Origin: Planctomycetaceae bacterium
GTDB lineage: Bacteria; Planctomycetota; Planctomycetia; Planctomycetales; Planctomycetaceae
Length of the DNA: 41,371 bases
Assembly (NCBI GenBank): GCA_020426325.1
Contig: JAGQQG010000055.1
Location: 1-41,371, forward strand
Reading direction: 5' to 3'
Part shown: piece after piece, positions 1-8,476 of the stretch
Numbering within the stretch: the first letter of the stretch is position 1
Layout: each line of letters starts with the position of its first letter
Notes under the pieces: generated by a model
What the model saw: only the letters and a program-made list of their open reading frames with translations
What the model was told of the DNA's origin: nothing
The model's database searches: none
Made by a program: the position numbers and the translations under genes

Positions 1-345
<345 letters not shown>

Positions 346-430
346 GACTGCATATCAGCACCAGCCCGCAAGCGGACAGGTACTGTTTGTAGCAGATGAA
401 AAAGTCTAATCGTTAGGAGCAACACTTTGC

Positions 431-451
431 GTGGCAAGGATACCTCGCCAC
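431..451 (-). other. Hairpin in the 16S leader
   Basis: Two 9-nt arms (431-439 and 443-451) pair around a 3-nt loop, with one G-U pair when transcribed from the minus strand. It lies about 85 nt upstream of the mature 16S 5' end, within the leader made from the promoter at 592-619. It could be a leader structure or part of a processing site; no function is shown by sequence alone. Confidence 0.5.
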
Positions 452-520
452 AGTATTACTCCCCAATCAGCCAATCAACACGCACAAACGCTGACTCTCT
501 GTTTTTTACAGGGTCACCAA

Positions 521-540
521 CCAAATTGCCAAAGAACAAA
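521..540 (-). promoter_or_regulatory. boxA-like antitermination site in the rRNA leader
   Basis: On the minus strand the leader reads TTTGTTCTTTGGCAATTTGG. The core GTTCTTTGGCA resembles the boxA motif (TGCTCTTTGACA type) that recruits the Nus factors and lets polymerase read through rRNA. It lies between the promoter and the 16S 5' end, where boxA is expected. Confidence 0.6.
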
Positions 541-591
541 GCCGTTCAACCGAGGTAAAACGACCGGGTCCGCTTCTCAGCGGCGAGGGGA

Positions 592-619
592 ATAATACCC
601 GGCTCTCAAAGGATGTCAA
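592..619 (-). promoter_or_regulatory. rRNA promoter, near-consensus sigma-70 type
   Basis: On the minus strand a perfect TTGACA (619-614) is followed after 16 nt by TATTAT (597-592). Transcription would begin near 585 and give a leader of about 240 nt before 16S. An A/T-rich stretch lies further upstream (about 635-650), consistent with an UP element, and a 13-bp palindrome directly abuts the -35 box. Confidence 0.75.
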
Positions 620-632
620 CTGGCTCAGCCAG
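620..632. promoter_or_regulatory. Palindrome abutting the rRNA -35 box
   Basis: CTGGCTCAGCCAG is a perfect 6+1+6 palindrome lying immediately upstream of the -35 hexamer of the rRNA promoter. Its position suits an activator or repressor site, but no protein can be named. Confidence 0.3.
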
Positions 633-762
633 CATTTTCTCAAAAACGTCAAACATCCAACGACTCAAGCCTGCACGACAACCTGGATCACCGCAGACAA
701 GCTTTGTGACCGTTGAGAATCTGCTGGTATCAACGAGAGTGTTTGCGGCTTGTCCCAAGCTG

Positions 763-1575
763 TTACTCGCTGTCATTATTGCGGTTGCGTCGCGGCCTTT
801 CACCAGGTCCTCCGCCACGCGGCCCGAATGCTCTCAGGGTCAGCTTGAATTCCTCGCCTTTCATGGACTCAAAGAGGGCCTTCTGGTCGTCTGTCAGAAT
901 GCTCAGGATCTCCTCGTCCATCTTCTTACGCAGTTGCTCAACCTTCTCGCGCATTGCTTCGCGATCTCCACCCGGACCACCGGCAAAGGCAGCTCTCATT
1001 TCGGCTTGGAGGGCCTCCCGACTCGACTCGATTTTCGTCGCGATTTGATTGCCCTGCTCTTTCGTTAGATTGAGCTTGGTCGCCACATCCTGATCCCTGA
1101 GTGCAACCGCCCCTTGCTGCTGAATCGAAATTTGCATCAGACGGTCAAACTGCTCTGTCTTAAGCAACGTCTTGAGTGCCGCCTTAACGGCGTCGTTGTG
1201 CTTGGCCTGCCACTCTTCCATCGATTTCCGGAAGGTTTCCCGTTCTTCCTGAGTCAATTCACGGAAGTCTCCGGGAGGTTCAGGGCGACTCTCATTCGTC
1301 TCTTCTGCAAGGGCTTGAATGGCCGCGAGTTGATCCTCGTCAAGCTCCACCTCCTCTTGAACCTCTTCGTTTCGGACCAGCCCGAGCAGACCAGGCTGTC
1401 CCATCGCTCCGAACTGCCCGAAACCTCGTGGGCCACCTCGCTGACCACGATTCCGACCGCGTTCCGGTCGATCCTGCTGTCGACCGTTGCCGTCCTGTGC
1501 ATTTGCACTGTTTGCAGCTATTGACAGACTGATCGTGGCAATCGCCAGAAGTAGAATCATGCCGAGTCGTCTCAT
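763..1575 (-). CDS. Exported LTxxQ-type protein (Spy/CpxP-like composition)
   Basis: This 270-residue protein has an N-terminal signal peptide (MRRLGMILLLAIATISLS followed by small residues, ending near NSANA). An Arg/Gly-rich linker (about 30-55) follows, then a largely helical, charged domain with the short motifs LTQEE, LTKEQ and LTDDQ. Such motifs are typical of the LTxxQ family of periplasmic proteins, whose best known members, Spy and CpxP, are stress chaperones. The C terminus is again Gly/Arg/Asn-rich. The start at 1575 is chosen because GGAG lies 9 nt upstream and the signal peptide begins there; the reading frame is open upstream to 1713 but that part is not protein-like. It stands alone, upstream of the rRNA promoter and divergent from the ECF sigma gene. 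The family link is weak; a planctomycete-specific exported protein is the safe statement. Confidence 0.7.
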   Translation of the reverse strand: MRRLGMILLLAIATISLSIAANSANAQDGNGRQQDRPERGRNRGQRGGPRGFGQFGAMGQPGLLGLVRNEEVQEEVELDEDQLAAIQALAEETNESRPEPPGDFRELTQEERETFRKSMEEWQAKHNDAVKAALKTLLKTEQFDRLMQISIQQQGAVALRDQDVATKLNLTKEQGNQIATKIESSREALQAEMRAAFAGGPGGDREAMREKVEQLRKKMDEEILSILTDDQKALFESMKGEEFKLTLRAFGPRGGGPGERPRRNRNNDSE

Positions 1576-1766
1576 CTCAGTTCTCCGTTTGGTCTCAGTG
1601 TTTCTTGTGTGAGTCGTCGTTGATGACTTTGGGAATGTGAAAGGCTTCCTGCCTGCTATTCCTGAGTCCCGGTCGTTGCCGCGGCGAGTACACAACAAAG
1701 TCCCACTGTCCATTGTCCGAAGTGGCGGTGTACCATGAAAGGTGCTGAACGGTATTCTTCAGAGGA

Positions 1767-2399
1767 ATGCTCGTGAACGAATCAACGCAGGACCAGAACC
1801 AACACGATTTGCAAGAGCTGCAGCAAGGAGGCTCTCATGCGGCTGCGCGACTGTTTTCAAATTATCGGGATCGACTCGAGCGGATGGTCCGTTTTCGCAT
1901 GGATTCTCAACTGACAGGGCGCGTGGACCCTGATGATGTCCTTCAGGAAGCATACCTGGATATCGACCGGCGTTTGCAGAGCTACCTTGAGGATCCGGCA
2001 GTGCCCGTCTTTGTCTGGATGAGGCAGATTACCTTGCAGACCCTCATCGACAATCACCGTCGGCACCTGACCGCGAAAGGCCGATCCGTCCGGCAGGAGG
2101 CTGCACGACCGAACGGGGGAGGAGTCACATCCGTCTCGCTGGCAGGGATGCTCGTAGGGCAGCTGACGTCCCCCAGTCAGGCCATGATGAGGGAAGAGCG
2201 GATGGAGCAGGTGAGGGCCGCACTTGATGGCATGGAGGAACTCGACCGCGAGGTCCTGGCGCTCCGACACTTCGAACACCTGACGAATAATGAGGTCGCT
2301 GACGTACTCGGCTTGCAGAAGGCGGCAGCCTCGAATCGATACATGCGGGCTCTCGGTCGTCTTAAGCAGGCGCTGAGTGGATGCCTGAGTGAAGGCTAA
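1767..2399 (+). CDS. ECF-type RNA polymerase sigma factor
   Basis: The protein has about 210 residues. A sigma-2 region is visible (about 28-100), including RVDPDDVLQEAYLDI, the conserved DxxDLxQE-like core-binding helix. A sigma-4 region follows (about 148-205), with LDREVLALRHFEHLTNNEVADVLGLQ, the -35-binding helix-turn-helix. It would direct RNA polymerase to a specific set of promoters. Two starts are possible: ATG at 1767, or GTG at 1773, which has AGAGGA ideally spaced 6 nt upstream; the second may be the true one. The kinase gene begins 26 nt downstream, so the two are probably co-transcribed. ECF factors encoded next to Ser/Thr kinases are a known planctomycete arrangement, and kinase control of the sigma factor is inferred from that. 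No separate anti-sigma gene is present. Confidence 0.92.
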   Translation: MLVNESTQDQNQHDLQELQQGGSHAAARLFSNYRDRLERMVRFRMDSQLTGRVDPDDVLQEAYLDIDRRLQSYLEDPAVPVFVWMRQITLQTLIDNHRRHLTAKGRSVRQEAARPNGGGVTSVSLAGMLVGQLTSPSQAMMREERMEQVRAALDGMEELDREVLALRHFEHLTNNEVADVLGLQKAAASNRYMRALGRLKQALSGCLSEG

Positions 2400-2425
2400 T
2401 ACTGCTCTCAGGCCCTTCGACATCA

Positions 2426-5400
2426 ATGACAATGAATCCATCATCCCAAGTTCATGATGCCGACCGTGACCCGGTCGATGTGCTCGCAGAGGAGTTTGCA
2501 GCTCGTATTCGTCGAGGAGAAACTCCTGCAATCAGCGAATACGTCGGCAGATATCCCGATCATGCTGAACAAATTCAGGATCTCTTTCCCTCTATTGCCC
2601 TGCTGGAGCAGTTGGGGTCGCACGGTCACGATGATCGCAATTCCACATCCCGAGCCTCTCACGACCACTTGCCGCCGCATCACCAGATCGGTGATTTCGA
2701 GATTCTGCGAGAGATTGGTCGAGGTGGGATGGGGGTGGTGTACGAAGCCATCCAACATTCACTGCGTCGACTGGTGGCTTTGAAGGTCCTCAACTACGGA
2801 GCAGTCCACTCGGACAAGCAAGGTCTGCGATTTGAACGAGAGGCACGAGCAGCCGCTCAGTTGCACCACACAAATATCGTCCCCGTTTTCGGAGTCGGCG
2901 AGCAGGACGGCCATCGCTACTACGTGATGCAGCGGATTCATGGTCTCGGTCTCGATTCGGTGTTGGCCGAGTTGGCACGCAAGAATCGCGGATCAACCCC
3001 CGGTCACGTCTCTGAGGGTGAGGGGTTGTCTTCGGTGTCAGCGGGGGAATTGGCGGCCGTGCTGATCTCCAGCGAGTTGTCGAATTCAACAGCTGCAGGC
3101 ATCAACCACAGCACTGCGTCGAAAGTTCAAGCTGGCTTCGAGTCCTCTGGGCCGGTTTCTCCATCCGCCAAACAGAGTCCGAGTGCAGGCGGCTCACGTG
3201 TGTTTGCCCATAGCAGCTTGATCCTCCAGGACGAAGAATCGGAGACGCTCGGACCACTGAGCGGACAAATACTCACCGACACCCCTGACAATTCTCACAT
3301 TCGTTCGACATCGAGGCCGGAGAGACGATCGCTCGGTAGAGCGGAGACTTCTTCGGTCGCTCGTCGGACGGATCTTGGTCGACGTTATTGGCGAAACATC
3401 GCAAGGGTCGGAGTGCAAGTCGCTTCTGGTCTGCAGTACGCCCATTCACAGGGAACTCTGCATCGTGACATCAAACCGGCCAATGTTCTGCTCGATACGG
3501 ACGGCACCGCGTGGATTGCAGACTTTGGGCTGGCCAAGGTACTCGAATCAGAGGACGTCACGCGCAGCGGTGACATCGTCGGCACGCTTCGATACATGGC
3601 ACCAGAACAATTCCGCGGAGAATCGGATGCCCGCAGCGACATCTACAGTTTAGGACTGACTCTTTACGAGATGCTGACGATCGGTCCTGCATACGAGGAG
3701 ACGAATCGACAGAAACTCCTCGCCCACAAACTGACGCCACATGATCTTCCGTCATTGCGGAAGAAGGTGCCCCAACTTCCTCGAGACCTTGACACGATCG
3801 TCCTCAAGTGTGTCGCCTTTGAATCGAAGAATCGGTATGCAAGTGCCGGGGCACTGGTCGCCGACCTTGAAGCCTTTCTGGATGACCGACCAATTCGTGC
3901 GAGACAGACGTCGACCGTCGAACGACTTTGGCGATGGTGCAGACGCAATCCCACGGTGGCTGCCCTCTCAGGTGCCCTCGCTTCGTTGCTTCTGTTAATT
4001 GTTGGTCTTACATCTGCCGGCTTCGTGCATGAGCAACGGCTGCGAGAACAAGCAGACAGCGAGCGTGTGAAAGCAGAACGCATCGCGGACGTGGCATTTG
4101 AGGCGTTCGACTCACTCGGCCGGTCATTTGTCACAGATGACTTCGCGACCACCATTCAATTCGACGAAGAAGGAGAGGCCATCGGCGACGAAGTCCGCGT
4201 GCCTGTGATCTCATCGGAAACCGCCGCGTTTCTGGAACAGGTGCGGTCCGCATTCGATCAACTGGCAGACGTCGCGGGAACGGACGATCGATTTCGTGAC
4301 TATGCAGCAAAGGCTGATCTGCGCGCGGGGGAACTCCATCTTCGGATGAACCAGTGGTCAGAGGCTGAAGAGGCATTCAGCAGAGCCATCAAGATGTATG
4401 AATCGACTGCGTCTACTCAGGACAACGCCGAGATAAGACTGCGACTTGCGAAACTCTACAACGGGCTGGGAATTTCCACACACTCACACAGCAGGCATGA
4501 CGAGTCCCGTGAGGCTCACGAGAGAGCATTGACGCTACTTGAAGGTCACATCAAACAGCCTGAGGAGAGGTTTGAGCTTGCACGAACACACTATTTACTC
4601 GGTCGGTGGCCGTTTGGTCCGGGCTCCCAGGGCCCGCGGTCAAATCGCGGCATCATACGACGAGTCCGGGAGAATCGTGGCCACGGTTCAAGACACGAAG
4701 GAGAGCAGTCCGAGGCACTCCAGCATCCCCCGAGACCCCCAGGTCCGCCTCATCCTGAATCACCTCCGCCTCCAAAACCGAGTGAACGACGTCCAGATTC
4801 CGGAAGAACTTCGGACGAATTGCAACATCTCAGTACGGCTACCGACTTGTTCGCGGAATTGGCAGATGAGTTCCCTTCGTCACCAGAATATCGATTCTGG
4901 CTCGCACAATGTCACCTTGAGTCTTCACACCACATGCCTGATCAGACGGGTGACAACAATGATCAGCGGATGACAGCGATCGCTCTTCTGGAGGAACTGG
5001 TTGAGGCTCATCCAGACAAGCCGGACTATCTGTATCGACTCAGCGAGGCCTATGGGCAGAGTTACGGCGAATGGAATCGCCTCGGTCACAGAATCGACGA
5101 AGGAGAATCCAAACAGGGAGAGTGGGTCCGTCCCAAGGACCAGGCCGCACAGGTCGAACATGACCTACGCGAGGCCCTCAGAGTGTCGGAGCTTTTGATC
5201 CGTCAACAGCCTCATGTCCCGGCATACGCCGTGTCCAATCTCTTTTTGAACATGGCACTTGCGGACGTACTCCGATCTGAGGGCAAACCGGCTCAAGCTC
5301 GCGAGTATTTTGAACAGGCGGTTGCTGCACGTAATTCCGCTGTGAAGAATCTTCCCGAAATGGACGGCTTCTTCAGAGGCATGGAGCAGGCGATCGAACA

Positions 5401-5695
5401 CCTGCGAGTCAAGCAGTTGATGGCGGAAGAGAACTACGCTGCTGCAAAGGACGTGTTAACAGCAATCCTGGCTCGTTATGAATCTGATGCTCAGAGGCTG
5501 TCGCAGAGACTCGGCAGAGAACCACGTTTCAGCCGTCGAGCAGAGCCTGTCTTCCGACAGCTGCTCACGTGCCACGAGAAGTTAGGTGAGTTCGAGGAGG
5601 CAGATGAGGTGCGAGCGGTATTGGCCGAACTGAGAGACGATGATCGCTTCAATTATTGGAGAGAGTCGTACCGACGTGAGGTGAACGAACGCTGA
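2426..5695 (+). CDS. Transmembrane Ser/Thr protein kinase with C-terminal TPR-like region
   Basis: This 1089-residue protein is probably the signalling partner of the sigma factor just upstream. The kinase domain begins near residue 88: glycine loop GRGGMGVV (98-105), VALK lysine 120, catalytic HRDIKPAN (346 on), DFG (366-368) and APE (392-394). All key catalytic residues are present, so it should be active. An unusual insert of about 130 Ser/Thr/Gly-rich residues (about 185-320) separates the N lobe from the catalytic loop. One membrane helix lies at about 511-533, followed by a charged helix. The exported part carries helical TPR-like repeats (about 610-710 and 815-1080). These are interrupted near 718-800 by an Arg/Pro/Gly-rich stretch that is in frame and resembles linkers in other planctomycete kinases. 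An N-terminal helical segment (15-65) precedes the kinase. Substrate and signal are unknown. Confidence 0.93.
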   Translation: MTMNPSSQVHDADRDPVDVLAEEFAARIRRGETPAISEYVGRYPDHAEQIQDLFPSIALLEQLGSHGHDDRNSTSRASHDHLPPHHQIGDFEILREIGRGGMGVVYEAIQHSLRRLVALKVLNYGAVHSDKQGLRFEREARAAAQLHHTNIVPVFGVGEQDGHRYYVMQRIHGLGLDSVLAELARKNRGSTPGHVSEGEGLSSVSAGELAAVLISSELSNSTAAGINHSTASKVQAGFESSGPVSPSAKQSPSAGGSRVFAHSSLILQDEESETLGPLSGQILTDTPDNSHIRSTSRPERRSLGRAETSSVARRTDLGRRYWRNIARVGVQVASGLQYAHSQGTLHRDIKPANVLLDTDGTAWIADFGLAKVLESEDVTRSGDIVGTLRYMAPEQFRGESDARSDIYSLGLTLYEMLTIGPAYEETNRQKLLAHKLTPHDLPSLRKKVPQLPRDLDTIVLKCVAFESKNRYASAGALVADLEAFLDDRPIRARQTSTVERLWRWCRRNPTVAALSGALASLLLLIVGLTSAGFVHEQRLREQADSERVKAERIADVAFEAFDSLGRSFVTDDFATTIQFDEEGEAIGDEVRVPVISSETAAFLEQVRSAFDQLADVAGTDDRFRDYAAKADLRAGELHLRMNQWSEAEEAFSRAIKMYESTASTQDNAEIRLRLAKLYNGLGISTHSHSRHDESREAHERALTLLEGHIKQPEERFELARTHYLLGRWPFGPGSQGPRSNRGIIRRVRENRGHGSRHEGEQSEALQHPPRPPGPPHPESPPPPKPSERRPDSGRTSDELQHLSTATDLFAELADEFPSSPEYRFWLAQCHLESSHHMPDQTGDNNDQRMTAIALLEELVEAHPDKPDYLYRLSEAYGQSYGEWNRLGHRIDEGESKQGEWVRPKDQAAQVEHDLREALRVSELLIRQQPHVPAYAVSNLFLNMALADVLRSEGKPAQAREYFEQAVAARNSAVKNLPEMDGFFRGMEQAIEHLRVKQLMAEENYAAAKDVLTAILARYESDAQRLSQRLGREPRFSRRAEPVFRQLLTCHEKLGEFEEADEVRAVLAELRDDDRFNYWRESYRREVNER

Positions 5696-5750
5696 AAGTG
5701 CATTATAAGCGAGCGTATGTTGGTCGAAGGCCCGATCACCAACAGGCTGA

Positions 5751-5780
5751 TTGACGATTCCATTCGGTTCCCCCCATACT
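5751..5780 (+). promoter_or_regulatory. Possible promoter of the sulfatase gene
   Basis: TTGACG (5751-5756) and CATACT (5775-5780) are separated by 18 nt in the 137-nt gap before the sulfatase. A 7-bp inverted repeat (5718-5724 with 5738-5744) lies between the kinase stop and this site and could end kinase transcription, though it lacks a T tract. Both calls rest on weak matches. Confidence 0.3.
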
Positions 5781-5832
5781 GATCTCATCGAATTCTTCAC
5801 TGTGCTTCACGGTCACTCCTTGGCATCACCCA

Positions 5833-7269
5833 ATGAATCAGACCATTCTAAAACTTATCGTCCTCCTCGCCATATGTTCGCCCTCCCTGCTCAATGGAGG
5901 AGAGCATCCGCACATCGTGTTGATTATGGCGGACGACATGGGGTATGGCGATCCGACCTCTTACAACGCGAACTCGAAAATTTCGACGAGGCACATCGAC
6001 GGACTTGCAGCCGATGGGATGCGGTTTACCGATGCCCATGCTCCCGCGGCATTGTGCGTCCCCACGCGATACGGCCTGATGACGGGGCGGTATCCCTTTC
6101 GGATGCCGAATGTCGAAGATCGTCATCCTCTGATCACAGCGGATCGCATGACGATTGCGACTCTGTTGCGAGACAACGGCTACGCGACTCACATGGTCGG
6201 CAAGTGGCATCTTGGATTCGACTTCGCTGACATCAGTGGTGAACACCACGGCGGACCTGTCGACCGCGGTTTTGACAAATACTTCGGCATCCCCCGTTCT
6301 CTCGACATTCCGCCCTATTACTACATTCAGGATCGAATGCCCGTCAGTCCTCCCACGGAGACCATTGCTGCAAACGACAGCGTCGCTGAGGGATGGACGA
6401 GAATTCAGGGAGCGTTCTGGCGAGAGGGGGGGATCGCTCCGGACTTCAAGCACGTTGACGTGCTCCCGCGGTTTGCTGACGAGGCCGTTCAAGTCATTGA
6501 TCAACATGCAGCAGCCGAGACGGGTGAACCGTTGTTTCTCTACTTCGCACTTCCTGCACCGCACACTCCCTGGATGCCCACGAAGGAGTACATTGGCAAG
6601 AGTGGTGCTTCGACGTACGGCGATTTCGCGTTGCAGGTCGACGATTGCGTTGGCAGCGTCCTGTCTGCTCTCGAGCAACATGGGATGACTGATGACACGC
6701 TCGTGATCTTCACGAGTGACAATGGACCGGTGTGGTTTCCTCACGACGTCGAGAGGCTGGGGCACGCGTCAACGGGGCCGCTTCGAGGGATGAAGGGAGA
6801 CGCCTGGGAGGGAGGTCATCGTATGCCCTTTCTCGTCCGGTGGCCTGGCAGAGTGCAGAAGGGAACCGTCAGCGACCAACTCATCTGTCATGTCGACTTG
6901 TTGCGGACCTTCTCGGAGATTCTTGGAGTTCAACTTCCGGAAACCGAAGGAGTCGATAGTCATAGTTTCCTGTCGGAATTGATGAGAGACGGCGAGCCAA
7001 GCTCGCTTCGAATGTCACTCATCTCCCAGTCGTCCAAAAAGGTGTTGGCGATTCGCAAAGGGCCTTGGAAGCTGATCCCGACACGTGGATCGGGTGGGTT
7101 CACCAAAACGGATGAGAGGGAGGATGGCCCGCCTGGCCAGTTATACCGTCCGGATATGGACTTAGGTGAATCGAACAACCTGTGGAACGAGCATCCTGAA
7201 GTGGTCCAAGAACTTACCAACGAATTGAAAGCAATTCATGACGGGCACCGGACCACTCCATCGAGTTGA
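5833..7269 (+). CDS. Exported type I sulfatase
   Basis: The 478-residue protein has a signal peptide (1-22) and the alkaline phosphatase-like fold of sulfatases. Metal-binding aspartates lie in HIVLIMADDMGYGD (D34, D35). The activation motif CVPTR (C75) is followed by GLMTGRYPF; this cysteine is the one converted to formylglycine, the catalytic residue of type I sulfatases. Later conserved blocks are MVGKWHLGF and TSDNGPVW. It probably removes sulfate esters from polysaccharides outside the cytoplasmic membrane, an activity that is abundant in planctomycetes. The exact substrate cannot be read from the sequence. No formylglycine-generating enzyme is encoded in the window. It lies between the kinase and the D-Ala-D-Ala ligase, with no obvious functional link to either. 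Confidence 0.93.
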   Translation: MNQTILKLIVLLAICSPSLLNGGEHPHIVLIMADDMGYGDPTSYNANSKISTRHIDGLAADGMRFTDAHAPAALCVPTRYGLMTGRYPFRMPNVEDRHPLITADRMTIATLLRDNGYATHMVGKWHLGFDFADISGEHHGGPVDRGFDKYFGIPRSLDIPPYYYIQDRMPVSPPTETIAANDSVAEGWTRIQGAFWREGGIAPDFKHVDVLPRFADEAVQVIDQHAAAETGEPLFLYFALPAPHTPWMPTKEYIGKSGASTYGDFALQVDDCVGSVLSALEQHGMTDDTLVIFTSDNGPVWFPHDVERLGHASTGPLRGMKGDAWEGGHRMPFLVRWPGRVQKGTVSDQLICHVDLLRTFSEILGVQLPETEGVDSHSFLSELMRDGEPSSLRMSLISQSSKKVLAIRKGPWKLIPTRGSGGFTKTDEREDGPPGQLYRPDMDLGESNNLWNEHPEVVQELTNELKAIHDGHRTTPSS

Positions 7270-7348
7270 CCTGTTTCTGACACGACCGATTTGCTCTAAT
7301 TCTCAGCTCACAACTTGGAAAAACTTAGCGGCAGCAGGGAGGCGAGCC

Positions 7349-8362
7349 GTGCAACAACACATCGTACATTCACCCAAACCCTTGCGGATCGTGGTTCTGC
7401 AAGGTGGCGATTCGGCCGAACGTGAGATCAGCCTGAAGAGTGGCGCAGCTGTCACAGAAGCACTTGCTCGAAGAGGACACCGGGTTTGCGCGATCGACCC
7501 GGCTGAGACTCCGCTGGAGACCGTTGACTGGCCTCGATTTGACGCAGCATTTATTGCCCTGCATGGTCAGTTCGGGGAGGATGGTGCTGTTCAAACACTC
7601 CTGACCGGTTGGGGAGTTCCCTATACGGGAAGTCGTGCAGCCGCTTCTCGGCTGGCATTCAGCAAGTCGGCCTCGAAGGAACGTTTCCTGTCGAATGGCG
7701 TGCCAACACCTGAGTATCGTCTGGTTCATTTCTCCGATTCACGTCGGTACTTGCAGCAAGTCGCAGAAGAGTTGGGATACCCGGCGGTCATGAAGCCCGA
7801 CGCCTCTGGTTCGAGCTTGGGTGTTTCCATTCTCGACACTCCAGATCAACTGACTCAGGCAGCCGAGAAATGCTTTGAACACGGGCCTTTTGGGCTACTC
7901 GAGCGTTTCATCGCGGGAACTGAGTGGACTCTTGGGTTGTTCGACAAGCTCTGTCTGCCATTGATCCGCATTGAGCCTCGACAGGAGTTTTACGATTTTC
8001 GAGCAAAATATGAGGATGACGGAACCGGATATTGCCTGGAGACCGGGCACTCGCCAGCGGAGTTAAGTGTGATTGAACATGCCGGCGCAGCGGCTGCCCG
8101 CGCCATCGGAACCAAGGGAATCGCGCGGGTCGATTTGCGAGTGGACGCGGCCGGGAACCCTTGGGTCCTCGAAGTCAATACGGTGCCCGGGTTTACGAGC
8201 CACAGCCTTGTCCCCAAAGCAGCACAGCGCTTTGGCTGGTCATTTGACGAATTGTGTGAACGGGCGGTCCGGTCGTGCGTGACGCATCATCTGAGAGGGC
8301 CGCACAAATCACAAGATCGGGCGAATAAACGCTCAAAGCTCTCCCTCCGCGAAGCCAGCTGA
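7349..8362 (+). CDS. ddl: D-alanine--D-alanine ligase
   Basis: This ATP-grasp enzyme joins two D-alanines for the peptidoglycan stem peptide in the cytoplasm. It shows the N-terminal GGDSAEREISLKSG, then ALHGQFGEDG, the ATP-site segment KPDASGSSLGV and the metal-binding EVNTVPGFTSHSLVP. From the GTG at 7349 it is 337 residues, the usual length for the family. That start is supported by a strong AGGGAGG 6 nt upstream; a longer reading from 7238 would overlap the sulfatase and add residues with no family counterpart. The C-terminal tail (KSQDRANKRSKLSL) is basic. The FtsQ-like gene follows after 114 nt. In many bacteria ddl and ftsQ are neighbours in the dcw cluster, so this pair looks like a remnant of it. 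Confidence 0.96.
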   Translation: MQQHIVHSPKPLRIVVLQGGDSAEREISLKSGAAVTEALARRGHRVCAIDPAETPLETVDWPRFDAAFIALHGQFGEDGAVQTLLTGWGVPYTGSRAAASRLAFSKSASKERFLSNGVPTPEYRLVHFSDSRRYLQQVAEELGYPAVMKPDASGSSLGVSILDTPDQLTQAAEKCFEHGPFGLLERFIAGTEWTLGLFDKLCLPLIRIEPRQEFYDFRAKYEDDGTGYCLETGHSPAELSVIEHAGAAAARAIGTKGIARVDLRVDAAGNPWVLEVNTVPGFTSHSLVPKAAQRFGWSFDELCERAVRSCVTHHLRGPHKSQDRANKRSKLSLREAS

Positions 8363-8476
8363 GGAACGCTCGACCAACGGCGGCTTGAGTGACGATGACG
8401 GTTGTGTCAGATGTTGCGCGCGGTACGGACTGCGCGAAATCACCATACGATCTCTCCTCAGTGAAGCAGCTATCGG

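Noticed and set aside
1742..1953. Short open frames around the sigma factor start on both strands
   Set aside because: They overlap the sigma gene, which has clear sigma-2 and sigma-4 motifs; their products show nothing recognisable.
4539..4973. Open frame overlapping the first kinase gene in another frame, suggesting a frameshift
   Set aside because: The kinase frame stays open and resumes a recognisable TPR pattern; the Pro-rich stretch is typical of planctomycete kinases. No conserved motif was seen in the alternative frame.
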